Source: Dehalococcoidia bacterium
GTDB lineage: Bacteria; Chloroflexota; Dehalococcoidia; Lucifugimonadales; Australimonadaceae
Direction of reading: 5' to 3'
NCBI GenBank assembly: GCA_021296055.1
Contig: JAGWBE010000022.1
Location: forward strand, 12,117-50,348
Length of the DNA: 38,232 bases
Shown here: positions 17,467-25,764 of the stretch, piece after piece
Layout: each line of letters opens with the position of its first letter
Numbering within the stretch: position 1 is the first letter of the stretch
The notes under the pieces: model-generated
The model's database searches: none
Told to the model about the DNA's origin: nothing
The model's input: only the letters and a program-made list of their open reading frames with translations
Position numbers and translations under genes: made by a program

Positions 17467-18208
17467 ATGCACACCTTCATCGGCGTCGACCTTGCTTGGG
17501 CCTCGCACAACGAGAGCGGCATCTGCTGGCTCGAGGGGGCAACGCCCTCGCGCCTCCGCTTCACCCCCCTTGAGGCGGCCCTGCTCGCCACAAAGGGCCT
17601 CGCTGGCAGTGGAAGGGCCGATTGTTGTCGCAATCGACGCTCCCCTCCTCTACACCCCTGCGCGGTGGGCAGAACGCAAGGTCGCCCATTGCTTTGGCCG
17701 CTACAAGGCCGCGCCTCATCAGGCGCACGCGGCTGTAGCCAAGGGCTATACGGCAGGCATCGATCTTGGGAAGGCGCTCGAAGCGCATGGCTTCACGTGC
17801 CATCCTGCCATTCTCCTGGAAGGCGGGCGCGATGGCCAAACTGCCGTCGAGGTCTACCCGCACACTATCCACATGCGCCTCTTCGACCTCTCGGAACGTC
17901 TCCCCTACAAGCAGAAGCGGGGCCGCAGCGTCGCCTTTCGTCGGGAGGTGATGCAGCGATATCAGGAGCACCTGCGAGCCCTCGCAGAACGCGAGGCGCC
18001 GGGCATCCTCGATCACCCCGGCGTGAGACGCGCCCTTGCCCTTAGCGCCGCCGCAAGCGCGAGGGGCAAGGCCCTCAAACGCCTCGAAGACACGTTGGAC
18101 GGCCTCACCTGCGCCCTAGCCGCGTGGTTCCTGTGGAAGGAGCCGGAGCGGTGGGAGGTGATTGGCGACTTGAACGGCTACATAGTCGCGCCGCGTGCGG
18201 GCGACTAG
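17467..18208 (+). pseudogene. DUF429 family protein, one-base insertion
   Basis: ATG 17467 opens MHTFIGVDLAWASHNESGICWLE, the typical DUF429 start (RNase H-like fold with an IGxDLAW motif). Coding then continues in the +1 frame as VEGPIVVAIDAPLLYTP, KYTAGID-like text, AVEVYPHTIHMRLFDL, and DTLDGLTCALAAWF to a TAG at 18206-18208. The join is best explained by one extra G in the GGG run at 17595-17597, which gives ATKASLAVEGPIVVAIDAP; corrected length is about 246 aa. The conserved segments IDAP and EVYPH are intact after correction. DUF429 proteins have no established function. A short homopolymer length change is also a common sequencing artefact. Confidence 0.8.
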
Positions 18209-18251
18209 CTGGGGGAGGCTCCCCAAGGCGCAGGCACCGCCCCCGGTCCTC

Positions 18252-19112
18252 CTACCAATCCCCCTTCAGGAAGTTGAGCACGTGCGCGTTGTATTCGGCA
18301 GGCTTCTCGAAGGGCGACCAGTGGCCGGTGTCCTTGAGGACGACGAGGCGCGAGTTGCGGACGAGGTTGAGGCAGTTGATGCCGATCTCGAAGTGGCACG
18401 TCCTGTCGTTACGGCCCCAGATGATCAGTGTCGGCGCCTCGATGTCCATAATCTCGCGGCTGTGGTCGTAGGGGAGGCTCGTGGACTTGGCCCGTGCCTC
18501 CACCAGGTCTTGCCGCCCCGTGTGTTGGTGGATGAGGTAGTCCACCAGGTCGTCGGTGATGAGCGACTTGTCGATGATGTGCATGTCAAGGTAGCGGCGG
18601 AAGTTCTCCCGCGTGGGGTTCGTGCTCGCCTCCCGCGACGCGATGATGCCCTCCTCCGGCTTGTTCACCATCAGGTACTCGTTGGGGTAGCCGCCGCTGG
18701 TGCCGATGTGGCCACCGCCCCAGATGAGCTTGTTGATGCGCTCCTTGAACATGTAGGCGAAGGTGAGCGCCGACTGCCCGCCTTGGGAATTGCCGAGGAT
18801 GTGGGCACGCTCGATGCCGAGTTCGTCCATCAGCGCCGCCGCCATCTTCGCCTGCACTTTGTGCATCGGCTCCTCGTACAGGATCGGCCCCGTCTTCGCG
18901 TAGTTCGGCAGGTCCATCGCGATGCATCGGAAGTGCTCCGACATCTCGGGGAAATTCTTGTGGAAGGTGACCCACGCCGTCGTCCCCGGCCCGTAGGAGT
19001 GCAGCATCACCAACGGGTCGCCCGATCCGATGTCGTGGTAGTGAATGGTCGTCCCGTACGCCTGAACCGTCTTGCTGGTGCCCTCTTCCGTCAGCGCCGC
19101 CGTCGCGCTCAT
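18252..19112 (-). CDS. Alpha/beta hydrolase, MhpC/BphD-like
   Basis: A 286-aa hydrolase resembling meta-cleavage-product hydrolases: HYHDIGSGDPLVMLHSYGPG with the oxyanion region, nucleophile elbow GNSQGG, acid in GRNDRTC, and His in DTGHWSPFEKP. Family members hydrolyse C-C bonds of vinylogous diketones after extradiol cleavage, or esters. Two in-frame ATGs exist at 19118 and 19112. The AAGGAGG lies one base from the first and about seven from the second, so 19112 is chosen. It diverges from the TauD-like gene. Confidence 0.88.
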   Translation of the reverse strand: MSATAALTEEGTSKTVQAYGTTIHYHDIGSGDPLVMLHSYGPGTTAWVTFHKNFPEMSEHFRCIAMDLPNYAKTGPILYEEPMHKVQAKMAAALMDELGIERAHILGNSQGGQSALTFAYMFKERINKLIWGGGHIGTSGGYPNEYLMVNKPEEGIIASREASTNPTRENFRRYLDMHIIDKSLITDDLVDYLIHQHTGRQDLVEARAKSTSLPYDHSREIMDIEAPTLIIWGRNDRTCHFEIGINCLNLVRNSRLVVLKDTGHWSPFEKPAEYNAHVLNFLKGDW

Positions 19113-19262
19113 AGCCATGCCTCCTTGCTCCGCGTGCGTTGGCAAGAGCCTACCCTCTCGCGGCCCGCGCGTGAAGCCGCCGCCGCTAACCCACCGTTGT
19201 CCTCCGAACCGCGCGTCCCTCGAACGCGGGCGCACGGCGTGCGGCTGTGCTAGGCTGACGGC

Positions 19263-20108
19263 ATGGAGCAGAGCTACGAGCGCATCAGCGTCCAGCCGAT
19301 AGCGGGGTCGCTCGGCGCGGAGATCAGCGGCGCGTACATCGGCGAAGGGCTCGACACGGCGGCCATCGCCGAGATTCGCCGCGCCCTGCTGCGCCACAAC
19401 GTCGTCTTCCTGCGCGACCAGCACGTCACTTCCGCCCAGTACCTCGACTTCGCCACCCAGTTCGGCGAAGTGAGCGAGTATCCGTTCCTAGAGGGGCTGC
19501 CCGACTACCCCGACATCACACCGGTCATCAAGCAAGAGGACGAGACGGTCAACTTCGGTGGCATCTGGCACACCGACACCAGCTACCTCGAGCGCCCGCC
19601 CATGGGCACGATGCTGTTGGCGCGCGAGGTTCCCCCATTCGGCGGCGACACGCTCTTCGCCAACGCCTACGCCGCGTACGACGCTCTCTCTGACGGCATG
19701 AAACGCCTGCTGAGCGGCCTGCGTGCCGTCGCCACATCCGCCAAGGCGGACACCTCGCGGACGCGCGAAGACCTGATACGCGACTTTGGACGCAAGGAGG
19801 CGCGGCCCGAGTACACGGCGGAGCACCCCGTGGTGCGGACGCACCCCGAGACGGGGCGCAAGGCGCTGTACGTGAACATCGCGCACACGGCGCGCTTCGC
19901 GGATATGACGGAGGAGGAGAGCGCGCCGCTGCTGCGCTACCTGCACGAGCACCAGGTGCGCCCCGAGTTCACCTGCCGCTTCCGCTGGGAGCCGGGCTCC
20001 CTCGCTTTCTGGGACAACCGCTGCACGCTCCACAACCCCGTCAATGACTACGACGGCTACCGCCGTGAGATGCACCGCATCACCCTGCGCGGCGACATCC
20101 CGTCGTAG
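19263..20108 (+). CDS. TauD/TfdA-family Fe(II)/2-oxoglutarate dioxygenase
   Basis: A 281-aa protein with the jelly-roll facial triad: WHTDTSY (His103, Asp105) and the distal His257 in WDNRCTLHNPVNDY. The Arg in GYRREMHRITL (267-272) would bind 2-oxoglutarate. Enzymes of this family oxidise taurine, alkyl sulfates, 2,4-D-type ethers and related compounds, releasing the hetero group. The substrate cannot be assigned. The ATG lacks a clear Shine-Dalgarno. It converges with the DUF427 gene, with a hairpin between them. Confidence 0.9.
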   Translation: MEQSYERISVQPIAGSLGAEISGAYIGEGLDTAAIAEIRRALLRHNVVFLRDQHVTSAQYLDFATQFGEVSEYPFLEGLPDYPDITPVIKQEDETVNFGGIWHTDTSYLERPPMGTMLLAREVPPFGGDTLFANAYAAYDALSDGMKRLLSGLRAVATSAKADTSRTREDLIRDFGRKEARPEYTAEHPVVRTHPETGRKALYVNIAHTARFADMTEEESAPLLRYLHEHQVRPEFTCRFRWEPGSLAFWDNRCTLHNPVNDYDGYRREMHRITLRGDIPS

Positions 20109-20109
20109 C

Positions 20110-20126
20110 GCGGGCGCAGCGCCCGC
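20110..20126. terminator. Hairpin between converging tauD-like and DUF427 genes
   Basis: GCGGGCGC (20110-20117) and GCGCCCGC (20119-20126) can pair, and the stem sits one base after one stop and six before the other. There is no U-tract on either strand, so it may be only a weak bidirectional terminator. Confidence 0.4.
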
Positions 20127-20132
20127 CGTCAC

Positions 20133-20927
20133 CTAATCCCAGCGGGTCTGCGGCTTCTCCTCCAACTGGCCATCCACGTAGAGGTCCACCTTGCCTTGGG
20201 GGAAGCAGAGGTGGTTGGCGATGGGGGCGCAGACGGGCGTGGGGTAGCGGTAGAACCAGGCGAGATTCTCCACCGTCTCACCCCCGGCGGTGACGTTGTA
20301 GTAGTGCGCCTCGCCCTTGTAGGGGCACTGCGTGACGTGGTCGCTGGACGACAGGGCGCCCGGCGCCACGTCCGACTTGGGGATGTAGAAGCGGCGGGGC
20401 AAGCCCGTCTCCGTCAGGAGCACGGCGCGGGTGGTGTCGGCGAGCGTCTCGCCGTTGAGCACCACCTGCACGCGGCGCGAGGTGGGAAAGGCGTCCACCC
20501 GCTTGTATGGGTCTTTCGCGTGGACGAACACCTCCTCGTCCTCCTCGTACCACGCGTCCATCTTGTTCCAGTAGAAGGCGACGTAGTCGCGGACATCGAC
20601 CGTCCCCTCCAACGGCTCGGGGTAGTTCCAGACCGCGTTGACCTCTTCGCGCTCGCCGACCTTGACGCTCCAGTACCGAGCGTCTCCCTTGATCGGTCAG
20701 TGTGTGTTGCGGTCGGTGGCCTCCATCAGGTCCATGCGCACGTCGCCCATCGGGAAGTAGTAGACAGGCAGGTGCTTCGTCTCGTGCATCAGCAGCACGG
20801 CGTCGCTGTCGGCGATGGTCTCGCCACCGAACAGGACGCGGACGCGGCGGTTGACCAGCTCCATGAAGGCGCGGTGCTCGTTGACCTCGGCGGAGCCGGT
20901 CTTGTGGGCTTGGAAGGCTTGGGTCAC
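20133..20927 (-). CDS. Double-DUF427 protein with in-frame UGA at a conserved Cys: candidate selenoprotein
   Basis: GTG 20927 follows AAAGGAG. The first DUF427 domain (residues about 5-95) reads VRVLFGGETIADSDAVLLM, then DRNTH, a UGA codon (20697-20699, codon 77), then PIKGDARYWSV in the same frame. The second domain (about 110-255) reads VQVVLNGETLADTTRAVLL and DHVTQCPYKGEAHYYNV. The UGA therefore sits exactly at the Cys of the conserved CPxKG motif. Fifteen bases into the message from the UGA, a perfect 7-bp hairpin with loop GGUACUG begins. Read through, the protein is 264 aa. DUF427 has no established reaction. Alternatives are a TGC-to-TGA mutation or a base-calling error; other genes in this window are also interrupted, but by UAG or indels. 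Confidence 0.75.
20664..20684 (-). promoter_or_regulatory. SECIS-like hairpin downstream of the in-frame UGA
   Basis: On the mRNA, GACGCUC (20684-20678) pairs perfectly with GAGCGUC (20670-20664) around a 7-nt loop GGUACUG. Nineteen bases separate the UGA from the loop. A short stem with G and GU at the start of the apical loop, close behind UGA, is what is known of bacterial SECIS elements. Similarity is structural, seen by eye. Confidence 0.5.
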
Positions 20928-21083
20928 GGTCGTCTCCTTTCGCCCGGCGCTGGACTCGACTCGCCCACCGTACCACCCTCCGCAAGGGCGTGTCGACTGC
21001 CGCCCGCCTGCTCCCGGTTGGCCTATCCGCCCCGACGGGCATATAGTGCCCCATGCACCCCAGCGTAAAGCGAGGCAATACCT

Positions 21084-22100
21084 ATGGAATACCGGCAGCT
21101 AGCGGACACCGACCTCCACGTCTCCGTCGTTGGGCTCGGCGGCAACGTCTACGGCCCCCCGCGCCTCGACCAGGAGCAGACCGTCGCCAACATCGACCGC
21201 GCCCTGGAGCTAGGCGTGAACTTCCTCGACACAGCTATCGGCTATGGCGAGGGCCACAGCGAGACATTCATCGGCAACGCCCTGAAAGGGCGGCGCGGCG
21301 AGATGATCATCGCCACGAAGTTCGCCATGCGAAACCGCAAGGAGGGCGTCAGCGTCCGGCAGCACATCCTCGACTCCTGCGACGAGAGCCTGGCCAAGCT
21401 GCAGACCGACCACATCGACCTGTACCAGATTCACCAGCCCGACTCGACCGTGCCGGAGGAGGAGATCCTCGAGCCGCTGGCGCAGCTAGTGGAGCAGGGC
21501 AAGGCGCGCTACCTGGGCGAGAGCAACTACGGCGCTTGGCGTCACGCCGTCACCAACGCCGCCGCCGAGCGCAAAGGTTGGCCTCGGATGGTGTCCGCGC
21601 AGAACCACTACAACATCCTGCGCCGCCATGTGGAGTTGGAGATCCTGCCCTACTGCCGCCGCTTCAACGTCGCCTTTCTTCCCTACTTCCCGCTCGGCGG
21701 GGGATTCCTGACGGGCAAGTACCGCCCCGGCCAGGTGCCGCCGCCCGGCTCGCGCGGCGCCGAGGGCAGCGGCATCATCGCCAAAACGCGCAACGAGCGG
21801 AACGAGGCCATCCTCGCCCAATTGGAGGCGTTCTGCGCCGAGCGCGGCCGCAACGTCCTCGAGCTGGCCTTCGGCTGGCTCCTCGCGCAGCATGCCATCC
21901 CCAGCGTCATCGCCGGAACGAGCAGCCCCGCCCAGATCGAAGCCAATGTGAACGCCGCCGCGTGGACGCTGACGGACGAGGAAGTGGCCGAAGTGAACCG
22001 CATCGCCGCGTGGGACGGCTCCGGCGAAGTGGTGGACGGTTCGGCGGGCGGCGTGGGCGCGCGCGCCGGCCTCGCCGCCAACCAGGCCGCGAGGAACTAG
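21084..22100 (+). CDS. Aldo/keto reductase
   Basis: A 338-aa (alpha/beta)8 NADPH-dependent oxidoreductase. The catalytic tetrad is visible: Asp49 (FLDTAIGYG), Tyr54, Lys79 (ATKF) and His117 (LYQIHQPD). The nucleotide site includes GTSSPAQIEANV near 298-309. Its layout is that of the voltage-channel-beta/YghZ-like group acting on aldehydes or ketones; the substrate is unknown. GAGG lies upstream of the ATG. It begins a four-gene tandem run with a CoA-transferase 23 bp later, an MFS transporter and an LLM enzyme. The C-terminal tail is Ala/Gly-rich. Confidence 0.92.
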   Translation: MEYRQLADTDLHVSVVGLGGNVYGPPRLDQEQTVANIDRALELGVNFLDTAIGYGEGHSETFIGNALKGRRGEMIIATKFAMRNRKEGVSVRQHILDSCDESLAKLQTDHIDLYQIHQPDSTVPEEEILEPLAQLVEQGKARYLGESNYGAWRHAVTNAAAERKGWPRMVSAQNHYNILRRHVELEILPYCRRFNVAFLPYFPLGGGFLTGKYRPGQVPPPGSRGAEGSGIIAKTRNERNEAILAQLEAFCAERGRNVLELAFGWLLAQHAIPSVIAGTSSPAQIEANVNAAAWTLTDEEVAEVNRIAAWDGSGEVVDGSAGGVGARAGLAANQAARN

Positions 22101-22123
22101 CGCGCCGGCGCGCGCCCACGCTT

Positions 22124-23284
22124 ATGCCCGGCCCTCTTCACGGCGTCAAGGTGCTTGACCTGAGCCGGATCCTGTCCGGCCCCTTCTGCACCATGCTGTT
22201 GGCCGATATGGGCGCCGACGTAGTGAAGGTGGAGCGACCGCCGGCCGGCGACTTGGCGCGGCGGCTCGGCCCGACGGTGGGCGCGGAGGACACCTCCTAC
22301 TTCGTGAGCGTGAACCGGGGCAAGCGCAGCGTCGCGTTGGACGTGTTCGACTCCGCCAGGCGCGACGACTTCCTGCGCCTCGTCGAGCGCGCCGACGTGC
22401 TGGTGGAGAACTACACGCCGGGCGCTATGGCGCGGGCGGGGCTGGACTACGCAGCGCTTGCGCCGCTGAATCCGCGCCTCATCTACGCCTCAATCTCCGG
22501 ATTCGGGCAAGAAGGCCCTTACGCCCAGCTCCCCGCCCTCGACGCCATCGTCCAGGGCATGGGCGGGCTGATGAGTGTTACCGGCGAGCCCGGCGGCGAG
22601 CCGTTGCGCCCGGGCGTATCCCTGGGCGACAGCCTGGCCGGCCTCTTCGCCGCCCTCTCCATCGCCGCCGCGCTTCATCAACGCAATGCCACCGGCAAGG
22701 GCCAACACCTCGACGTCTCTATGCTGGACGGCCAGGTCACGCTGATGGAGAACCCCATCGGGCGCTACTTCGCCACGGGCGCCGTCCCCAAGCCTATCGG
22801 CTCGCGCCACGCCGCCGCCGCGCCGTTCCAGACCTTCCGCACCGCCGATGGCTACGTGGTGGTCGCGCTGCTGTCCGACGACCCTGCGCTGTGGCGACGC
22901 TTCGCCGAGGCGCTCGAACGCTCAAGCCTGGCCGACGACGCACGGTTCGCCACCAACCGCCTGCGCGTGGAGCATCGCCCTGAGCTGGAGGCTGTGCTCG
23001 ACGCAGCCTTCCTCGAGCGTCCCACCGCCGAGTGGTTGGAGCGCCTGCGCGGTGCGGGCGTGCCCGTCGGCCCGGTCACCAACGTGGAAGAGTTGACGCG
23101 CGACCCGCAGGTAGCGGCGCGGGGCATGATCGTCGAGGTTCCTCACGCCGAGCTCGGCTCTTGGCCGGTAGCCAACACGCCCTTCCGCTTCTCGCGCGCC
23201 GAGACGGGCCCCGCCGGCGCTTCCCCCAGGCTCGGCGAGCACACCCGCGAGGTATTCGCCGACTGGCTAGGAGAGTCCGGTTAG
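22124..23284 (+). CDS. Family III CoA-transferase (CaiB/BaiF type)
   Basis: A 386-aa protein with the family opening GVKVLDLSRILSGPFCTMLLADMGADVVKVE (7-37), NRGKRSVALD (64-73), VENYTPG (94-100), and SGFGQEGPYAQLPALDAIVQGMGGLM, where Asp140 is the expected catalytic aspartate. It moves CoA between carboxylic acids, activating a substrate for beta-oxidation-like or decarboxylation steps. The ATG has no visible Shine-Dalgarno and lies 23 bp after the reductase stop, so coupling to the preceding gene is likely. The donor and acceptor acids are unknown. Confidence 0.92.
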   Translation: MPGPLHGVKVLDLSRILSGPFCTMLLADMGADVVKVERPPAGDLARRLGPTVGAEDTSYFVSVNRGKRSVALDVFDSARRDDFLRLVERADVLVENYTPGAMARAGLDYAALAPLNPRLIYASISGFGQEGPYAQLPALDAIVQGMGGLMSVTGEPGGEPLRPGVSLGDSLAGLFAALSIAAALHQRNATGKGQHLDVSMLDGQVTLMENPIGRYFATGAVPKPIGSRHAAAAPFQTFRTADGYVVVALLSDDPALWRRFAEALERSSLADDARFATNRLRVEHRPELEAVLDAAFLERPTAEWLERLRGAGVPVGPVTNVEELTRDPQVAARGMIVEVPHAELGSWPVANTPFRFSRAETGPAGASPRLGEHTREVFADWLGESG

Positions 23285-23369
23285 CGAGCAACCGCACTCC
23301 CCGCTCCGCAACGCGCCCGTCTCCTCCGTTCCACGCCCCTTCCGCGCCGCGCGCTTCTTCTACGGCTGG

Positions 23370-24605
23370 GTGATCGTGGCGGTCATCGCGCTCTCGCGCA
23401 TCGCCTCCACCACGCAGCAGAACCAGGTGCTGAGCGTCCTGCTCAAGCCGGTGACCGCCGAGTTCGGCTGGACGCGCTCCACTTTCATCGGCGCCTCCGC
23501 CATTGGGACCGTCCTTGGAGGTCTGGCCGCAGTGCTAGTCGGCCCGCTCATCGACCGCTTCGGGCCGCGCTGGGTGGTGTTCATCGGCTTCTTCGCTATG
23601 GGCGGTCTGATGATTGCTATGGGCTCTATCCATAGCCTGTGGCAGTTCTACGCCATTCTCATCAGCACGCGTCTCATCCTCCAAGGTGCGCTGAACCTGA
23701 GCAACAACGTGGTCATTCCCAAGTGGTTCATCAACCGGCGCGGGCGAGCGTCCGCCCTGGCGGCGATGGGTCAGCGCGTCGGCGCAGGCGCTATGCCCCT
23801 GGTGACCGAGCGCCTGGTCGGCGGCCTCGGCTGGCGCTCCGCCATCGTCTCACTTGGCCTTATCACCTGGGGGCTGACGCTGGCGCCAACCGGCGCCTTC
23901 TTGCGGCGCCGCCCCGAGGACGTGGGCCTTACGCCCGACGGCGACCTGCGCACGCTGCCCGCCGAAGAGCGCCCCGCGGAGCAGCGCGCGGAGGCCGTGT
24001 CCGAGCGCTCTTTCACTCTACGCCAGACGCTGCGGACACGCGCCTTCTACATCCTGTTGGTGGTCGTGAGCCTCAGTACGTTCACCAACGCCGGCATCAA
24101 CTTCAACATGTACCCCTTGCTGACCGACCGCGGCTTGAGCGACCTCCAGGCGGTTACCATCGTCAGCCTCTGGTCGTACGTCGGCATCCCCACCACCTTG
24201 ATGTGGGGGGCGCTGGCCGACCGCTTCCCCTCGCGCCTGCTGCTGGCCGCCGTGCTCTTCGGCATGGGCGCGGGCATGGCGCTGCTGACTCAGGTGCAGG
24301 ACTTCCTGCTGGGCATCACTTTCGCCATCGTTCACGGCTTTTTCTTCTCCGGCTCGCTGCTGCTGTCCAACCTCATCTTCGCCAACTACTTCGGCCGCGC
24401 CTCCTTCGGCATAATTCGCGGCTTCGTAACCCCCTTCCAGATGTTCAGCAACGCGCTTGGCCCGCTCACCGCCACGCTCGTCTTCGACACACGCGGCGAA
24501 TACGCGCTCATCGTGCTCGCGTGGGCGGTGCTGCTGCCCACCCTGGGCGTCGCCACGCTGTTCGCCTCGCCCGTCCGCCGCCCCAACGAACCGACGGGGC
24601 GCTAA
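23370..24605 (+). CDS. MFS transporter (start codon uncertain)
   Basis: About 411 aa from GTG 23370 with some 12 membrane segments. The loop 2-3 motif is GPLIDRFGPRWV, the repeat is seen again in GALADRFPSRLL, and a polar central loop spans about 185-225. Family members resemble the monocarboxylate/oxalate-formate exporter group. The frame upstream of the GTG reads FRAARFFYGWVIV, the usual beginning of helix 1 in this group, yet no ATG, GTG or TTG lies between an in-frame TAG at 23268-23270 and 23370. The true start is therefore missing or non-standard, and GTG 23370 would cut helix 1. It sits between the CoA-transferase and an LLM gene, consistent with uptake of their substrate. Confidence 0.8.
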   Translation: MIVAVIALSRIASTTQQNQVLSVLLKPVTAEFGWTRSTFIGASAIGTVLGGLAAVLVGPLIDRFGPRWVVFIGFFAMGGLMIAMGSIHSLWQFYAILISTRLILQGALNLSNNVVIPKWFINRRGRASALAAMGQRVGAGAMPLVTERLVGGLGWRSAIVSLGLITWGLTLAPTGAFLRRRPEDVGLTPDGDLRTLPAEERPAEQRAEAVSERSFTLRQTLRTRAFYILLVVVSLSTFTNAGINFNMYPLLTDRGLSDLQAVTIVSLWSYVGIPTTLMWGALADRFPSRLLLAAVLFGMGAGMALLTQVQDFLLGITFAIVHGFFFSGSLLLSNLIFANYFGRASFGIIRGFVTPFQMFSNALGPLTATLVFDTRGEYALIVLAWAVLLPTLGVATLFASPVRRPNEPTGR

Positions 24606-24637
24606 CGCTTGCGCGACGGCGGCGCTATAACCACGCT

Positions 24638-25621
24638 ATGAGCCTCACACCGCGCTTCGGCCTGATCCTGCCCAATCGCGACGTGGCTATGGGCTTGGCA
24701 GAGCCCGCAGACTTGCTTGCATTGGCGGAGTACGCCGAGGCGAGCGGCGCGTTCAGCCACGTGTGGGTAGGCGACTCGCTCATCGCCAAGCCGCGCCTCG
24801 AATCACTCACGCTCCTCGCGGCCATCGCGGCGCGGACGAGCGCCTTGCGCCTCGGTGTGGCGTGCATGGCGAGCCTGCCTTCCCGCGACCCGCTCCTGTT
24901 GGCTTACCAGTGGGCCAGCCTCGACCGCCTATCGGGAGGCCGCCTCATCCTCCAGGCCTGCATCGGCGACACGCCCGACACGCCGGGCGGGCGCGCCGAG
25001 TACGCCAACACCGACATCCTCCCCGGCGAGCGCGGCGACCGCCTCGAGGAAAACCTGCACATTATGCGCCGCCTGTGGGCCGAGCCGTCCGTAACCTTTC
25101 AGGGCCGCTTCCACGCCTACGACGGCGCCCGCGTAGAGCCAAAGCCCGCACAGGCGCCGCCGCCCGTCTGGATCGCCAGCAGGCCGCGTTCGCTCGACCG
25201 CGCGCCCAAGGACGCCGAGCGCTCCCTGCGGCGCGTGGCCCGGCTGGGCGACGGCTGGGTGACGACGGCCAAGAGCGCGAGCGACTTCGCACTCTTCCGT
25301 GAGCGCATCCACGGCTACGCGGCCGAGTATGGCCGCGACTTCGCGCCCCTGCCCCACTGCCACTACTACGCCATCGCAATCGGCGCCGACCGCGAGGCGG
25401 CGTTGGAGCAGACCAAGGCGTATATGGACCGCTACTACGGCGTCGACCACTCCCGCGCTTACATCGAAGCCTCCACCGCGCTCGGCAGCCCCGCGCATTG
25501 CCGCGACGCGATAGCGGCCTACGCCGACGCGGGCGCAACCGACGTGCTGCTGCGCTTCCCGCCAATCGAGACTCGCACGCAGATAGACCGCTTCGTTCAC
25601 GAAGCGCTGCCCCTGTTCTAG
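24638..25621 (+). CDS. Luciferase-like (LLM) flavin-dependent oxidoreductase
   Basis: A 327-aa TIM-barrel of the bacterial-luciferase family using FMN or F420. Seen: the FGLILPNRD opening, HVWVGDSLIAKPRLESLTLLAAIAARTS (40-67), a LSGGRL segment near 98-103, GDTPDTPGGRAEYAN, ENLHIMRRLW with VTFQGRFHAYDGARVEPKP, and RRVARLGDGWVTT. These fit a monooxygenase or dehydrogenase on organosulfur, alkane or cyclic compounds. Such genes are numerous in SAR202-type Chloroflexota. The ATG is 32 bp after the MFS stop, the last gene of the run. Substrate and cofactor are unresolved. Confidence 0.88.
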   Translation: MSLTPRFGLILPNRDVAMGLAEPADLLALAEYAEASGAFSHVWVGDSLIAKPRLESLTLLAAIAARTSALRLGVACMASLPSRDPLLLAYQWASLDRLSGGRLILQACIGDTPDTPGGRAEYANTDILPGERGDRLEENLHIMRRLWAEPSVTFQGRFHAYDGARVEPKPAQAPPPVWIASRPRSLDRAPKDAERSLRRVARLGDGWVTTAKSASDFALFRERIHGYAAEYGRDFAPLPHCHYYAIAIGADREAALEQTKAYMDRYYGVDHSRAYIEASTALGSPAHCRDAIAAYADAGATDVLLRFPPIETRTQIDRFVHEALPLF

Positions 25622-25642
25622 TCCACCGCCCGCCCCTCCTCC

Positions 25643-25706
25643 GTCCGCCCTGAGGAAACTCGAAGGGCACCCATGTCCCCGTTCGCCCTGAGGGAGCTCG
25701 AAGGGC
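25643..25706. repeat. Two tandem REP-like palindromes, TTCGCCCTGAGG type
   Basis: 25643-25668 and 25681-25706 both read CGCCCTGAGG-A/G-A/G-CTCGAAGGGC, each able to form a small hairpin. Related copies lie at 4201-4226 and 17331-17354, and a half-site at 36715-36727. They fill the spacer before the second Rieske gene. Confidence 0.65.
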
Positions 25707-25764
25707 AAACGCAAAGCGCCCCTTAGTGGTACAGTACGTCCACCTTCCGCAGGAGGCCGCTCCG

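Noticed and set aside
17467..18208. Programmed frameshift in the DUF429 gene
   Set aside because: No recognised +1 shift site, and a single extra G explains the break more simply.
19113..19118. Upstream ATG of the MhpC-like hydrolase
   Set aside because: Only one base from the Shine-Dalgarno; the ATG at 19112 has proper spacing.
18195..19253. 352-codon open frame antisense to the MhpC-like hydrolase
   Set aside because: Val/His/Arg-rich shadow frame; the hydrolase has its catalytic triad and ribosome site.
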